This document shows, in pieces, positions 1 through 7,236 of a DNA stretch of 8,259 nt. Each line of letters starts with the position of its first letter. Positions within the stretch are counted from its first letter, which is position 1. The notes beneath the pieces are model-generated. The model was given only the letters and a program-made list of their open reading frames with translations. It did no database searches and had not been told where the DNA came from. A program made the position numbers and the translations under genes. The stretch comes from Sphingobacteriales bacterium (GTDB taxonomy: Bacteria; Bacteroidota; Bacteroidia; Sphingobacteriales; Sphingobacteriaceae): contig CANJWU010000041.1 of the NCBI GenBank assembly GCA_947478655.1, positions 1 to 8,259 on the forward strand, given 5' to 3'.

Positions 1-1
1 A

Positions 2-691
2 AGGAACCATGGGTCTGGACATTGGGAAGATGATTTATTTTTATTTATTTCTGTATTTGTAATTGCTGTTGCCATAAAATTGCAAAGTAGATACAAACAA
101 ACTGAAAAAGAAAAATTAGCAGCTGAACTCGCCTATTTGAAATCTCAAATTAACCCTCACTTTTTATTCAATACTTTAAATAGTATCTATTCCTTAGCAC
201 TCAAGAAATCTGACGAGACAGCAAATGCTATTGTAAAGCTATCAGGTATGATGCGTTACAATATAACAGATGCACAATTAGACTTCATAGAAATATCGAA
301 AGAAGTTGAATACATCAGCAGTTATATAGCGTTACAAAAATTAAGAATAGGCGAAACCGCAATTGTAAAATTGGAAATAATTGGAAATCAAAATGACCAA
401 GTTATTGCACCCTTATTATTGATTCCATTTATAGAAAATGCAATTAAATATGGAGTAAACCCAGAAACCGACTCTGTTATTTCTATCCAGATAGAAATTT
501 TAAATGATAGCATTGTATTAATGGTAAAAAATAAAATAGTACCGGTGCATTTGATGGATAATAGCAAAACTGGCACAGGTATTGATAATGTTATGCGAAG
601 ATTAGAGCTGATGTACCCAGGTGCATATGAATTAAAAATCGATCAAACAGAAAAAGAATATCAAGTGAATTTAAAAATTAAAATAAAATGA
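2..691 (+). CDS. LytS/YesM-type sensor histidine kinase, 5' end cut by window edge
   Basis: This is the C-terminal part of a membrane sensor kinase that would phosphorylate the response regulator next to it. The frame is open to the left edge, so the true start lies outside; the first in-frame start-like codon (TTG at 80) is internal. About 229 residues are visible. A hydrophobic stretch encoded at about 35-79 looks like the last membrane helix. It is followed by a short charged linker and the His_kinase motif QINPHFLFNTLNSI, with the presumed phospho-acceptor His at 158-160. The ATPase domain shows the N-box PFIENAIKYG (Asn at 437-439) and the glycine box GTGIDNVMRRLE from 572. This arrangement is typical of the LytS/YesM class. 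The sensory part is missing, so the signal cannot be inferred. The stop TGA (689-691) overlaps the regulator's ATG, which suggests translational coupling and a dedicated pair. Family assignment is confident; the specific role is unknown. Confidence 0.93.
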   Translation, partial: RNHGSGHWEDDLFLFISVFVIAVAIKLQSRYKQTEKEKLAAELAYLKSQINPHFLFNTLNSIYSLALKKSDETANAIVKLSGMMRYNITDAQLDFIEISKEVEYISSYIALQKLRIGETAIVKLEIIGNQNDQVIAPLLLIPFIENAIKYGVNPETDSVISIQIEILNDSIVLMVKNKIVPVHLMDNSKTGTGIDNVMRRLELMYPGAYELKIDQTEKEYQVNLKIKIK

Positions 692-1380
692 TCCGAGCAA
701 TTGCTATAGACGATGAGCCTTTAGCGTTAGAGCTCATCAGTCGCTTCTGTAGCCATATCACAACTATTCACTTAGAAAAAACATTTACAAAGCCTAGTTC
801 AGCTATTGCCTATCTAAAAAAGTTCCCGGTTGACTTAGTTTTTTTAGACATTCAAATGCCGTCTATCACAGGCATAGATCTCGTAAAACAATTACCAGAA
901 AATGTAATTGTAATTTTTACTACGGCATTTAGTGAATTTGCACTTGATGCCTATAATTTAAATGCCATTGATTATTTGTTAAAACCATTTGAGGAAAACA
1001 GGTTTTTAAAAGCAGTTAACAAAGCTGTTGCATATTACCAACTAAAAAACCAAAACGAAAGTCCGGCAGATAAATATTTATTAATTAGAGCAGACTATAA
1101 ACTAATTAAAATTCCATTGTCTGAAATCCAATATATAGAGGGTCTTGGAGACTATTTAAAGGTTTACTACGGAGAGCAAAAACTAGTAGTTGCACGAATG
1201 ACGATGAAAAATATATTAGCTAAATTACCAGCTAAAGAATTCCTTAGAGTACACCGTTCTTTTATAGTGCCTTATACTAAGATTGAAAATGTACGTAATA
1301 AAACCATACTGATCTCTGGCAAAGAAATTCCAATCGGCACAAGTTACGAAACAGATTTTTTTGAAAAATTCAAAATTTAA
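688..1380 (+). CDS. LytTR-family response regulator
   Basis: This 230-residue protein is a two-domain DNA-binding response regulator of the LytR/AlgR class, the usual partner of LytS-type kinases. The receiver domain (about residues 1-120) has the acidic pocket D8-D9, phospho-acceptor D54 in VFLDIQMP, the switch Thr in FTTAF (T78/T79) and the conserved K99 in YLLKPF. The C-terminal LytTR domain (about 130-228) contains the typical core IQYIEGLGDYLKVYY and the FLRVHRSFIV motif. All key receiver residues are present, so phosphorylation control is expected. The ATG is fixed by its ATGA overlap with the kinase stop. Its own stop lies in a TTAA quartet shared with the convergent nadE gene. LytTR regulators control varied envelope, motility and metabolic genes; no target can be named from this window. 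Confidence 0.95.
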   Translation: MIRAIAIDDEPLALELISRFCSHITTIHLEKTFTKPSSAIAYLKKFPVDLVFLDIQMPSITGIDLVKQLPENVIVIFTTAFSEFALDAYNLNAIDYLLKPFEENRFLKAVNKAVAYYQLKNQNESPADKYLLIRADYKLIKIPLSEIQYIEGLGDYLKVYYGEQKLVVARMTMKNILAKLPAKEFLRVHRSFIVPYTKIENVRNKTILISGKEIPIGTSYETDFFEKFKI

Positions 1381-3011
1381 TACTTTGCGACAATAGGCAT
1401 TCTTCTGCCCATTCCAAATGCCTTAGGAGAAACCCTTAAAATTGGGGGTGTTTGATAGCGTTTATATTCACTTCGATTCACCATCATCATTACGCGCGAG
1501 ACCAGTTTTTCATCAAAGCCCTTCGCAATAATTTCGGCCGCTCCCAATTGTTTTTCTATATATAAAAATAACACTTGATCGAGTAAATCGTAAGCTGGTA
1601 AAGAATCTGAATCTTTTTGATTGTGCCTTAACTCTGCACTTGGTGCTTTATTGATGGTGTTCCAAGGAATAATTTCTGTGTCTCTGTTTAGCCATTTAGC
1701 TAATGCAAAAACTTGCGTTTTATATACATCGCCTATCACCGAAATGCCGCCACTCATATCGCCATAAAGCGTTCCATAGCCAACAGCTGCTTCACTTTTA
1801 TTAGAGGTGTTTAATAAAATATGTCCTAATTTATTGGATACCGCCATTAATAAAAGTCCACGAACGCGTGCTTGTAAATTCTCTTCTGTTAAATCTGCAG
1901 GCTTACCTGTAAATAAATGAGCAAGTACGCTTTCGGCTTCTTTAACCGTTGATTCAATATTTATTGTTGAATGCTCAATGCCTAAATTTTCTACCAATGC
2001 CATGGCATCTATGATAGAATGATCGGAAGAATAAGCCGATGGTAATAAAACCGCTAATACATTTTGAGGGCCTAAGGCTTTTGCCGCTAAAGCGCAAACT
2101 ACAGCAGAATCAATGCCTCCAGACAATCCTAAAACTGCTTTTGAAAAGTTAGATTTTTGAAAATAATCACGAATACCAAGTATAAGTGCTTGCTCCATTT
2201 TTTCTATGTCAGCAAGATTAGACGGAATCATTACTTTATTTTCCGAAAGCAATTGATCTATATTCTCAATAGTTAAAATAGATTCTTGAAAATATTTAGC
2301 TTCGGCTACAAGTTTTCCGCTTGCATTTAATGCCATCGAACCACCATCAAAAATAATTTCTGTTTGCGCACCCACATGATTGACATAAATTAAAGGCAGC
2401 TGGTATTTAATGCAATTGGCTTGCAACATTTGCATCCGATTTTGCTGCTGTTCATAATCAAATGGTGATGCAGCAATATTAATCATCATTGTTGGTTTTT
2501 CTTGCAGGAGCAAGTCCATAGGCGCATGATCGTATAATCGAGATTCGCTTTCATTCCACAAATCTTCGCAAATAGTTAAAGCAATTTTATGTCCAGCAAC
2601 ACTAACACATTGTACACTTTTTGCAGGTTCAAAATATCGGTATTCATCAAACACATCGTAGGTTGGCAAAAGAGATTTATGAACGATTGATTGAATAGTT
2701 GCCTCCGCTAAAACATATGCCGAATTATATAATGGTTTACCGGCAGGATTAGGATTGCGACTTGGTGCGCCAATAATACAAGTGATGCCTTGGCAACAGG
2801 CTGCAATTTGATTAATATAAAAATCAATTTGTTGAATGAAATAGTCGTAATTTAAAAAGTCGCGAGGCGGATAACCACATATAGCGAGTTCTGGGAAAAT
2901 AATTAAATCTGCTGCCTGTAATTTTGCCTGATTAATCTCCTGCTTAATTTTCTGGAAATTTTCTTCAAAATTACCTACAGTAACATTAATTTGTGCGAGT
3001 ATTATTTTCAT
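1377..3011 (-). CDS. nadE: Glutamine-dependent NAD+ synthetase
   Basis: This cytoplasmic enzyme makes NAD+ from deamido-NAD+ (nicotinic acid adenine dinucleotide) using ATP and glutamine, the last step of NAD biosynthesis. The protein has 544 residues, typical of the shorter two-domain bacterial form. The N-terminal nitrilase-fold glutaminase domain (about 1-250) shows the expected Glu-Lys-Cys triad: E41 in FPELAICGYPPRD, K112 in HKSLLPTYDVFDE, and C148 in LTICEDLW. The C-terminal synthetase domain (about 270-544) has the ATP pyrophosphatase P-loop SGGIDS at 297-302, then NTSNKSEAAVGYGTLYGD and the C-terminal FGMGRRMPI. Nothing appears missing. The ATG at 3011-3009 is preceded by an A/T-rich leader without a Shine-Dalgarno sequence, as is usual in Bacteroidota. 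The gene is divergent from the gldB-like gene across 82 bases and convergent with the LytTR regulator, overlapping it by 4 bases. Ammonia made by the first domain is channelled to the second in this family. Confidence 0.97.
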   Translation of the reverse strand: MKIILAQINVTVGNFEENFQKIKQEINQAKLQAADLIIFPELAICGYPPRDFLNYDYFIQQIDFYINQIAACCQGITCIIGAPSRNPNPAGKPLYNSAYVLAEATIQSIVHKSLLPTYDVFDEYRYFEPAKSVQCVSVAGHKIALTICEDLWNESESRLYDHAPMDLLLQEKPTMMINIAASPFDYEQQQNRMQMLQANCIKYQLPLIYVNHVGAQTEIIFDGGSMALNASGKLVAEAKYFQESILTIENIDQLLSENKVMIPSNLADIEKMEQALILGIRDYFQKSNFSKAVLGLSGGIDSAVVCALAAKALGPQNVLAVLLPSAYSSDHSIIDAMALVENLGIEHSTINIESTVKEAESVLAHLFTGKPADLTEENLQARVRGLLLMAVSNKLGHILLNTSNKSEAAVGYGTLYGDMSGGISVIGDVYKTQVFALAKWLNRDTEIIPWNTINKAPSAELRHNQKDSDSLPAYDLLDQVLFLYIEKQLGAAEIIAKGFDEKLVSRVMMMVNRSEYKRYQTPPILRVSPKAFGMGRRMPIVAKY

Positions 3012-3039
3012 TTTTTATTGAATAAATCTATCAATCATC

Positions 3040-3068
3040 TTGAAAAATGACTAAAGTTTTTAACTTTA
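3040..3068 (+). promoter_or_regulatory. Candidate Bacteroidota-type promoter for the gldB-like operon
   Basis: The element TTG at 3040-3042 is followed after 18 bases by TAACTTTA at 3061-3068. This fits the Bacteroidota pattern TTG ... TAnnTTTG except for the last base. Transcription would start near 3073-3077, leaving a leader of roughly 20 bases before the ATG at 3094. The -7 element lies inside the inverted repeat at 3052-3068. This is a pattern match in A/T-rich DNA, so confidence is low. I found no equally good match on the other strand for nadE. Confidence 0.35.
3052..3068. repeat. Perfect inverted repeat, possible operator
   Basis: TAAAGTT (3052-3058) and AACTTTA (3062-3068) are perfect inverted arms separated by TTT. 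The element lies in the middle of the nadE/gldB divergent intergenic region and overlaps the candidate -7 element of the gldB-like gene. The stem is too A/T-rich and lacks the run of U expected of a terminator. A binding site for a dimeric regulator is the simplest reading, but short A/T palindromes can arise by chance. Confidence 0.4.
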
Positions 3069-3075
3069 CTATTTC

Positions 3076-3087
3076 TATCAATTGATA
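3076..3087. repeat. 12-bp perfect palindrome with TATCAAT heptamer repeats
   Basis: TATCAATTGATA is self-complementary over all 12 bases. Its half-site TATCAAT recurs in direct orientation at 3029-3035 and 3086-3092, giving four copies (three direct, one inverted) within about 65 bases of intergenic DNA. The palindrome would sit at or just after the predicted transcription start of the gldB-like gene, a position suited to repression. The regulatory role is inference. Confidence 0.35.
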
Positions 3088-3093
3088 TCAATA

Positions 3094-4131
3094 ATGCTAG
3101 TACAAAGGAAACAAAATATTCTGATTTTATTACTATGCTCGATGCTGATTTTAGGCAGTTCTTGTAAAGAAAATAAGCAGTCTAAAGTATTGTCCAATCA
3201 AGTAAAGCTTGAGTCTATAACAATAGACCGCTTTGAGCAGGCAATTTTTGAAATTGATCAAAAAAACCTGAGCCAAGCAAAAAGCGACATGGCTAAAAAA
3301 TATGGCTCATTCTATGATATCTATTTTGGTAGAATAATGAATTTTGGCGATCCAAAAAATCCAAATTTTGATATCATCTTAAAAGATTTCATTAACCATC
3401 CAGATTTAAAAAATTTGTATCAAGATGTAAAAAAAGAATATCCAGATACCAAAAAAATAAGTGAAGACTTGGCTCCATTATTTGCAAACTATCAAACACT
3501 ATATCCGAATGATAGTATCTTAAAAGTAGTCACTTTTATTTCGGGTTTCAATAATGCAATTGTTACAACTCCAAATTATATAGGCATTGGGCTCGATATG
3601 TTTATGGGGAAAAATTATCGTTTTTATGCCTCGGTAGATTTTCCGGCATATATTACCAAAAGACTAAGCAAAGAATATATTACACCCGCCATTGCTAAAG
3701 CACTATTGAATGCCAAACTACCGGAAGCGGCTCAAACGAGCACCTTGCTATCCGAAATGATTCAAGAAGGAAAAATACTTTATGGAGTTGATCTTTTATT
3801 ACCAGATGCTGAAGACTCTTTAAAAATAGGCTATACAGCCGAACAACTTGATTGGTGTAAGGCTAACGAAGGCAATATTTATAAATTATTTATAGAAGAT
3901 AATTTGCTCTTTTCTGCCGAACAAAAAAAATATAATAAATATTTAGAAGAGGCCCCATTTACTGCAGGCTTAGCAAATAATTCGGCGCCAAGAATTGGCA
4001 TTTGGTGTGGATGGCAAATTGTTAAAAATTATATGAACAATAATCCTTCCATTAGTTTCGATGATTTATGGAAAGAAAAAGACGCACAGAAAATTTTAAA
4101 ACTAGCAACATATAAACCAAAAAATATCTAA
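3094..4131 (+). CDS. gldB: GldB-family gliding-motility-type lipoprotein
   Basis: The protein resembles GldB, a lipoprotein required for gliding in Flavobacterium johnsoniae but also widespread in non-gliding Bacteroidota, where its role is unclear. From the ATG at 3094 it has 345 residues. The leader carries Arg and Lys, then a hydrophobic core and LGSSC, so Cys24 is the likely lipidated residue; the lipobox is relaxed. Family-like segments are GLDMFMGKNYRFY (from residue 166), SEMIQEGK (220-227), LPDAEDSLKIGYT, EAPFTAGL and GWQIVKNYM (306-314). The central helix SEMIQEG sits where metalloprotease-like relatives would carry HExxH, so no zinc site is seen. An in-frame TTG at 3082 would add four residues, but the ATG gives a cleaner signal peptide. 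The gene is followed after 9 bases by the peptidase gene, probably in one operon; gldC, the usual neighbour in flavobacteria, is absent. Membership is assigned from remembered sequence conservation, not a search. Confidence 0.85.
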   Translation: MLVQRKQNILILLLCSMLILGSSCKENKQSKVLSNQVKLESITIDRFEQAIFEIDQKNLSQAKSDMAKKYGSFYDIYFGRIMNFGDPKNPNFDIILKDFINHPDLKNLYQDVKKEYPDTKKISEDLAPLFANYQTLYPNDSILKVVTFISGFNNAIVTTPNYIGIGLDMFMGKNYRFYASVDFPAYITKRLSKEYITPAIAKALLNAKLPEAAQTSTLLSEMIQEGKILYGVDLLLPDAEDSLKIGYTAEQLDWCKANEGNIYKLFIEDNLLFSAEQKKYNKYLEEAPFTAGLANNSAPRIGIWCGWQIVKNYMNNNPSISFDDLWKEKDAQKILKLATYKPKNI

Positions 4132-4140
4132 ATACAGCTT

Positions 4141-6255
4141 ATGAAAAATGCCTTACTCACTTTTTCTGCTATTATTTTATTGAATGGCTGCAAAATGAAC
4201 GACTCAAAAATTACCTTAATGCCCTACCCCGAAACTAAAAAAGGAACTGTCAGCGATAATTATTTCGGACAAAACATTGCAGACCCTTACCGTTGGCTCG
4301 AAAACGATACCACCAAAGAAACCGCAGACTGGGTTATGGCACAAAATGCAGTAACACAAGATTATCTTTCTCAAATTTCCTGTAGAGCAAAAGTAAAAGA
4401 GCAATTAACCGAAATTTGGAATTATGCGAAAGAGTCGGCGCCATATAAAAAAGGCGATTACTATTTCTTTTCTAAAAATGATGGTTTACAAAACCAATCT
4501 GTGATCTATTTTAAAAAGGGAATAGATGGGGCAGAAAAAATATTCTTAGACCCCAATAAACTTTCAAACGATGGCACCGTTGCCTTGGTGGGTCTTAGTT
4601 TCTCTAACGACTTTAAATATGCTGCCTATGCCATTGCAAGATCTGGCTCCGATTGGAACGAAATTTATGTGATTGATATTGCTAGCCAACAATTAACGAA
4701 AGATAAAATACAATGGGTAAAATTTTCGGGTGCGGCCTGGAAAGGCGATGGCTTCTACTATAGCCGTTATGATGAACCTAAAGGGGTGAGCGAATTTTCA
4801 AATCAAAATCAATTCCAAAAAGTTTATTATCATCAATTAGGCCAAGCGCAAGCAAACGATCAATTAATTTACGAAGACAAATCGCATCCACTGAGATACT
4901 TTGGTGCGAGTGTAACAGAAAACGAAAACTACTTAATTATTTCTGCTTCGGAAGGTACTTCGGGCAATGAAATTTTAGTGCAAAATTTAAGATCTAAAAA
5001 CGATAAGCTACATACCTTATTAAAAGGATTTAAAAATAATTACGAAGTGATAGACAATATCGATGATGAATTATTGGTATTGATGGACCAAGATGCACCT
5101 AACTATAAAGTAGTAGCCATTAATCCAGAAGCGAGCGAAAAACAAAACTGGAAAACGATTATTCCAGAGCAAAAAGATTTATTGCAAGCGGTAAGCACCG
5201 CTGGCGGTAGATTATATGCCACCTATTTAAAAAATGCCAGCAATCAATTATGCGAATATTCGGTAGATGGTAAAAAAATTAAAGACATTGAATTACCAGG
5301 CATAGGTACCATTGCCTTAGCCGAAGCCAGTAACAACGAAAGTAATTTTTATTTTAGTTTCAGCAACTTTACCACAGCAGGCACCATTTATAATTTAGAC
5401 ATTGCATCTGGTAAAATTGAATTATATAAAAAATCAGCCTTTAAAATTAACACCGATAATTACGAAACAAATCAAGTTTGGTTTGATTCAAAAGACGGCA
5501 CCAAAATTCCCATGTTTGTTGTACACAAAAAAGGAATTAAATTAGATGGTCAAAATCCATTATTACTTTATGGCTATGGTGGTTTTAATATTAGCTTAAC
5601 GCCAAGCTTTAGTGTTTCTAATTTGTACTTTTTGGAAAACGGTGGAATATATGCCCAGGTTAGCTTACGAGGCGGTGGAGAGTTTGGCGAAGAATGGCAT
5701 AAAGCAGGCATGTTAGACAAAAAACAAAATGTTTTTGACGACTTTATTGGCGCTGCAGAATATTTAATTAAAGAAAAATATACCAGTAGCGAAAAATTAG
5801 CCATCAACGGAAGATCGAACGGTGGCTTATTAGTTGGTGCATGTATGACGCAAAGACCAGACTTATTTAAAGTTGCACTACCTGGTGTAGGTGTTTTAGA
5901 TATGTTGCGTTACCATAAATTTACCATTGGTTGGGGTTGGGCTGTAGAATATGGATCGAGTGAATCAAAATCTCAATTTGATTACCTCATCAAATATTCT
6001 CCATTGCATAATGTAAAGCAAACTGCATATCCAGCCACATTAATTACCACAGCCGATCACGATGATCGGGTAGTACCTGCACACTCGTTTAAATTTGCGG
6101 CTACCTTGCAAGAAAATCAACAAGGCGAAAATCCTATTTTAATTCGCATAGATTCGAAAGCAGGACATGGTGCGGGTAAACCAACAGCAAAGGTGATTGA
6201 AGAAGCGGCAGATGTTTGGTCGTTTGTATTCCATCACTTAGGCATTCATCCATAA
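4141..6255 (+). CDS. Prolyl oligopeptidase (S9A), predicted lipoprotein
   Basis: This serine peptidase should cut short peptides after proline. The 704-residue length matches the family. A lipoprotein leader ends in LLNGC, so Cys17 is the likely lipidated residue and the enzyme is placed in the periplasm or on a membrane; secreted forms are known in Bacteroidota such as Elizabethkingia. Mature family motifs begin with DPYRWLE (48-54). A seven-bladed propeller should occupy about 75-420, followed by the alpha/beta hydrolase domain. That domain has YGYGGF (477-482), the nucleophile S559 in GRSNGG, D641 and R643 in DHDDRV, and H676 in GHGAGK. W600 in GWGWAVEYG matches the proline-stacking Trp of the porcine enzyme. 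All catalytic residues are present, so it should be active. The ATG follows the gldB stop by 9 bases, consistent with co-transcription. A strong terminator follows the TAA. Substrate is unknown; peptide scavenging is likely. Confidence 0.96.
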   Translation: MKNALLTFSAIILLNGCKMNDSKITLMPYPETKKGTVSDNYFGQNIADPYRWLENDTTKETADWVMAQNAVTQDYLSQISCRAKVKEQLTEIWNYAKESAPYKKGDYYFFSKNDGLQNQSVIYFKKGIDGAEKIFLDPNKLSNDGTVALVGLSFSNDFKYAAYAIARSGSDWNEIYVIDIASQQLTKDKIQWVKFSGAAWKGDGFYYSRYDEPKGVSEFSNQNQFQKVYYHQLGQAQANDQLIYEDKSHPLRYFGASVTENENYLIISASEGTSGNEILVQNLRSKNDKLHTLLKGFKNNYEVIDNIDDELLVLMDQDAPNYKVVAINPEASEKQNWKTIIPEQKDLLQAVSTAGGRLYATYLKNASNQLCEYSVDGKKIKDIELPGIGTIALAEASNNESNFYFSFSNFTTAGTIYNLDIASGKIELYKKSAFKINTDNYETNQVWFDSKDGTKIPMFVVHKKGIKLDGQNPLLLYGYGGFNISLTPSFSVSNLYFLENGGIYAQVSLRGGGEFGEEWHKAGMLDKKQNVFDDFIGAAEYLIKEKYTSSEKLAINGRSNGGLLVGACMTQRPDLFKVALPGVGVLDMLRYHKFTIGWGWAVEYGSSESKSQFDYLIKYSPLHNVKQTAYPATLITTADHDDRVVPAHSFKFAATLQENQQGENPILIRIDSKAGHGAGKPTAKVIEEAADVWSFVFHHLGIHP

Positions 6256-6276
6256 AACCCAGAATCTTTATTAAAC

Positions 6277-6311
6277 AAAAAAGGCTATCAAAAATTTGAT
6301 AGCCTTTTTTT
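6277..6311. terminator. Bidirectional intrinsic terminator between the peptidase gene and atpG
   Basis: The arms GGCTATCAA (6283-6291) and TTGATAGCC (6296-6304) form a perfect 9-bp stem with a 4-base loop. They are flanked by six A (6277-6282) and seven T (6305-6311). The A and T tracts mean that a stem followed by a U run forms on either strand. It can therefore end the gldB-peptidase transcript on the plus strand and the atpA-atpG transcript on the minus strand. It lies 21 bases after the peptidase stop and 16 bases past the atpG stop. Confidence 0.92.
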
Positions 6312-6327
6312 ATGCGTTGAATAAAAA

Positions 6328-7209
6328 TTATTGCGCTGCTAATGCATTTGCACCACTCACAATTTCTAATATTTCGTTGGTAATAGAGGCTTGTCTTGCT
6401 TGGTTATAAGACAACCTTAATGCTTTCAATAAATCACCAGCATTCTCTGTTGCTTTATCCATTGCGGTCATACGCGCACCATGTTCTGATGCATGTGAAT
6501 CTAACAATGCTTTATACAATTGAATTTTAACCGAACTTGGAATTAAACCTAAAACAATTTCTTCTTGCGAAGGCTCTAGTAAATAATCTGCATTATTTTG
6601 ATTAGCACTTTGATTAACCGAAGGCACTACTGGTAATAATTGTTCGGTGGTTAAAATTTGCATGGCTGCATTTTTAAATTGGTTGTACACCACCTCTACT
6701 TTATCCCATTTACCAGCCACAAAACCGCTCATCACTTCTTCTGCAATTTTATTTGCTTCTTCGAAATTTAAATGATTGAATACTTCGTTGTTATTTCCAA
6801 TTACATTGAATTTGTTTCTGGTGAAATAATCTTGCGCTTTTTTACCAATGGCAATAATCTGTAAATTGCCATCACGTTTTTGTGCATCGTATTTATCTGC
6901 AACCAATAAGTTGGCTGCCTTAATTACATTCGCATTGAAGGCACCAGCCAATCCACGGTTGGAAGTCACGACTACCAACAATACATTTTTTATTTCGCGT
7001 TGTTGAGTGTATGGACTTTCGTTCCCTTCTAAACTTGCCGTTAAATTTGCAAGAATATCTTTTAATTTATTTGCATAAGGTCGCATTTGAACGATGGCAT
7101 CTGTTGCTCTTTTTAATTTTGCAGCAGAAACCATTTTCATTGCTTTGGTAATCTGTTGTGTAGAGTTTACCGAAGCTATTCTAATACGTACCTCTTTTAA
7201 ATTTGCCAT
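6328..7209 (-). CDS. atpG: ATP synthase F1 subunit gamma
   Basis: This subunit is the rotating central stalk of the F1Fo ATP synthase; its coiled coil turns inside the alpha3beta3 hexamer and couples proton flow to ATP synthesis at the inner membrane. The protein has 293 residues, close to the usual 285-295. The N-terminal helix contains ITKAMKMVSAAKL (20-32). A Rossmann-like middle carries VVTSNRGLAGAFNANV. The C-terminal helix begins near SHASEHGARMTAMDKATENA and ends with the family signature ITNEILEIVSGANAL. The ATG at 7209-7207 follows the atpA stop by 27 bases, with an A/T-rich spacer and no Shine-Dalgarno sequence, so the two genes are almost certainly co-transcribed. A bidirectional terminator follows. 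The beta and epsilon genes do not follow, which fits the separate atpD-atpC locus common in Bacteroidota. Confidence 0.97.
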   Translation of the reverse strand: MANLKEVRIRIASVNSTQQITKAMKMVSAAKLKRATDAIVQMRPYANKLKDILANLTASLEGNESPYTQQREIKNVLLVVVTSNRGLAGAFNANVIKAANLLVADKYDAQKRDGNLQIIAIGKKAQDYFTRNKFNVIGNNNEVFNHLNFEEANKIAEEVMSGFVAGKWDKVEVVYNQFKNAAMQILTTEQLLPVVPSVNQSANQNNADYLLEPSQEEIVLGLIPSSVKIQLYKALLDSHASEHGARMTAMDKATENAGDLLKALRLSYNQARQASITNEILEIVSGANALAAQ

Positions 7210-7236
7210 ATGCTATTTGAACAAGCTTTATTTAAA

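Noticed and set aside
80..82. TTG as the start of the histidine kinase
   Set aside because: The frame is open upstream to the edge and encodes a likely membrane helix, so the gene starts outside the window.
388..576. 62-codon minus-strand open frame inside the kinase
   Set aside because: It is antisense to a well-supported kinase domain, has no recognisable motif and looks like a shadow.
3015..3040. A promoter for nadE on the minus strand
   Set aside because: A TAGATTTA resembling the -7 element occurs, but no TTG is found at a suitable distance, so I do not call it.
3082..3084. TTG as the start of the gldB-like gene
   Set aside because: The ATG four codons later gives a normal lipoprotein leader, and the TTG lies within the palindrome near the predicted transcription start.
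4216..4404. 62-codon minus-strand open frame inside the peptidase gene
   Set aside because: It overlaps the conserved N-terminal region of the prolyl oligopeptidase; Cys- and Phe-rich composition suggests a non-coding frame.
5574..5807. 77-codon minus-strand open frame inside the peptidase gene
   Set aside because: It is antisense to the conserved hydrolase domain and has no family features.
7210..7236. Regulatory element between atpA and atpG
   Set aside because: The 27-base spacer is A/T-rich with no hairpin or promoter pattern that I can support.
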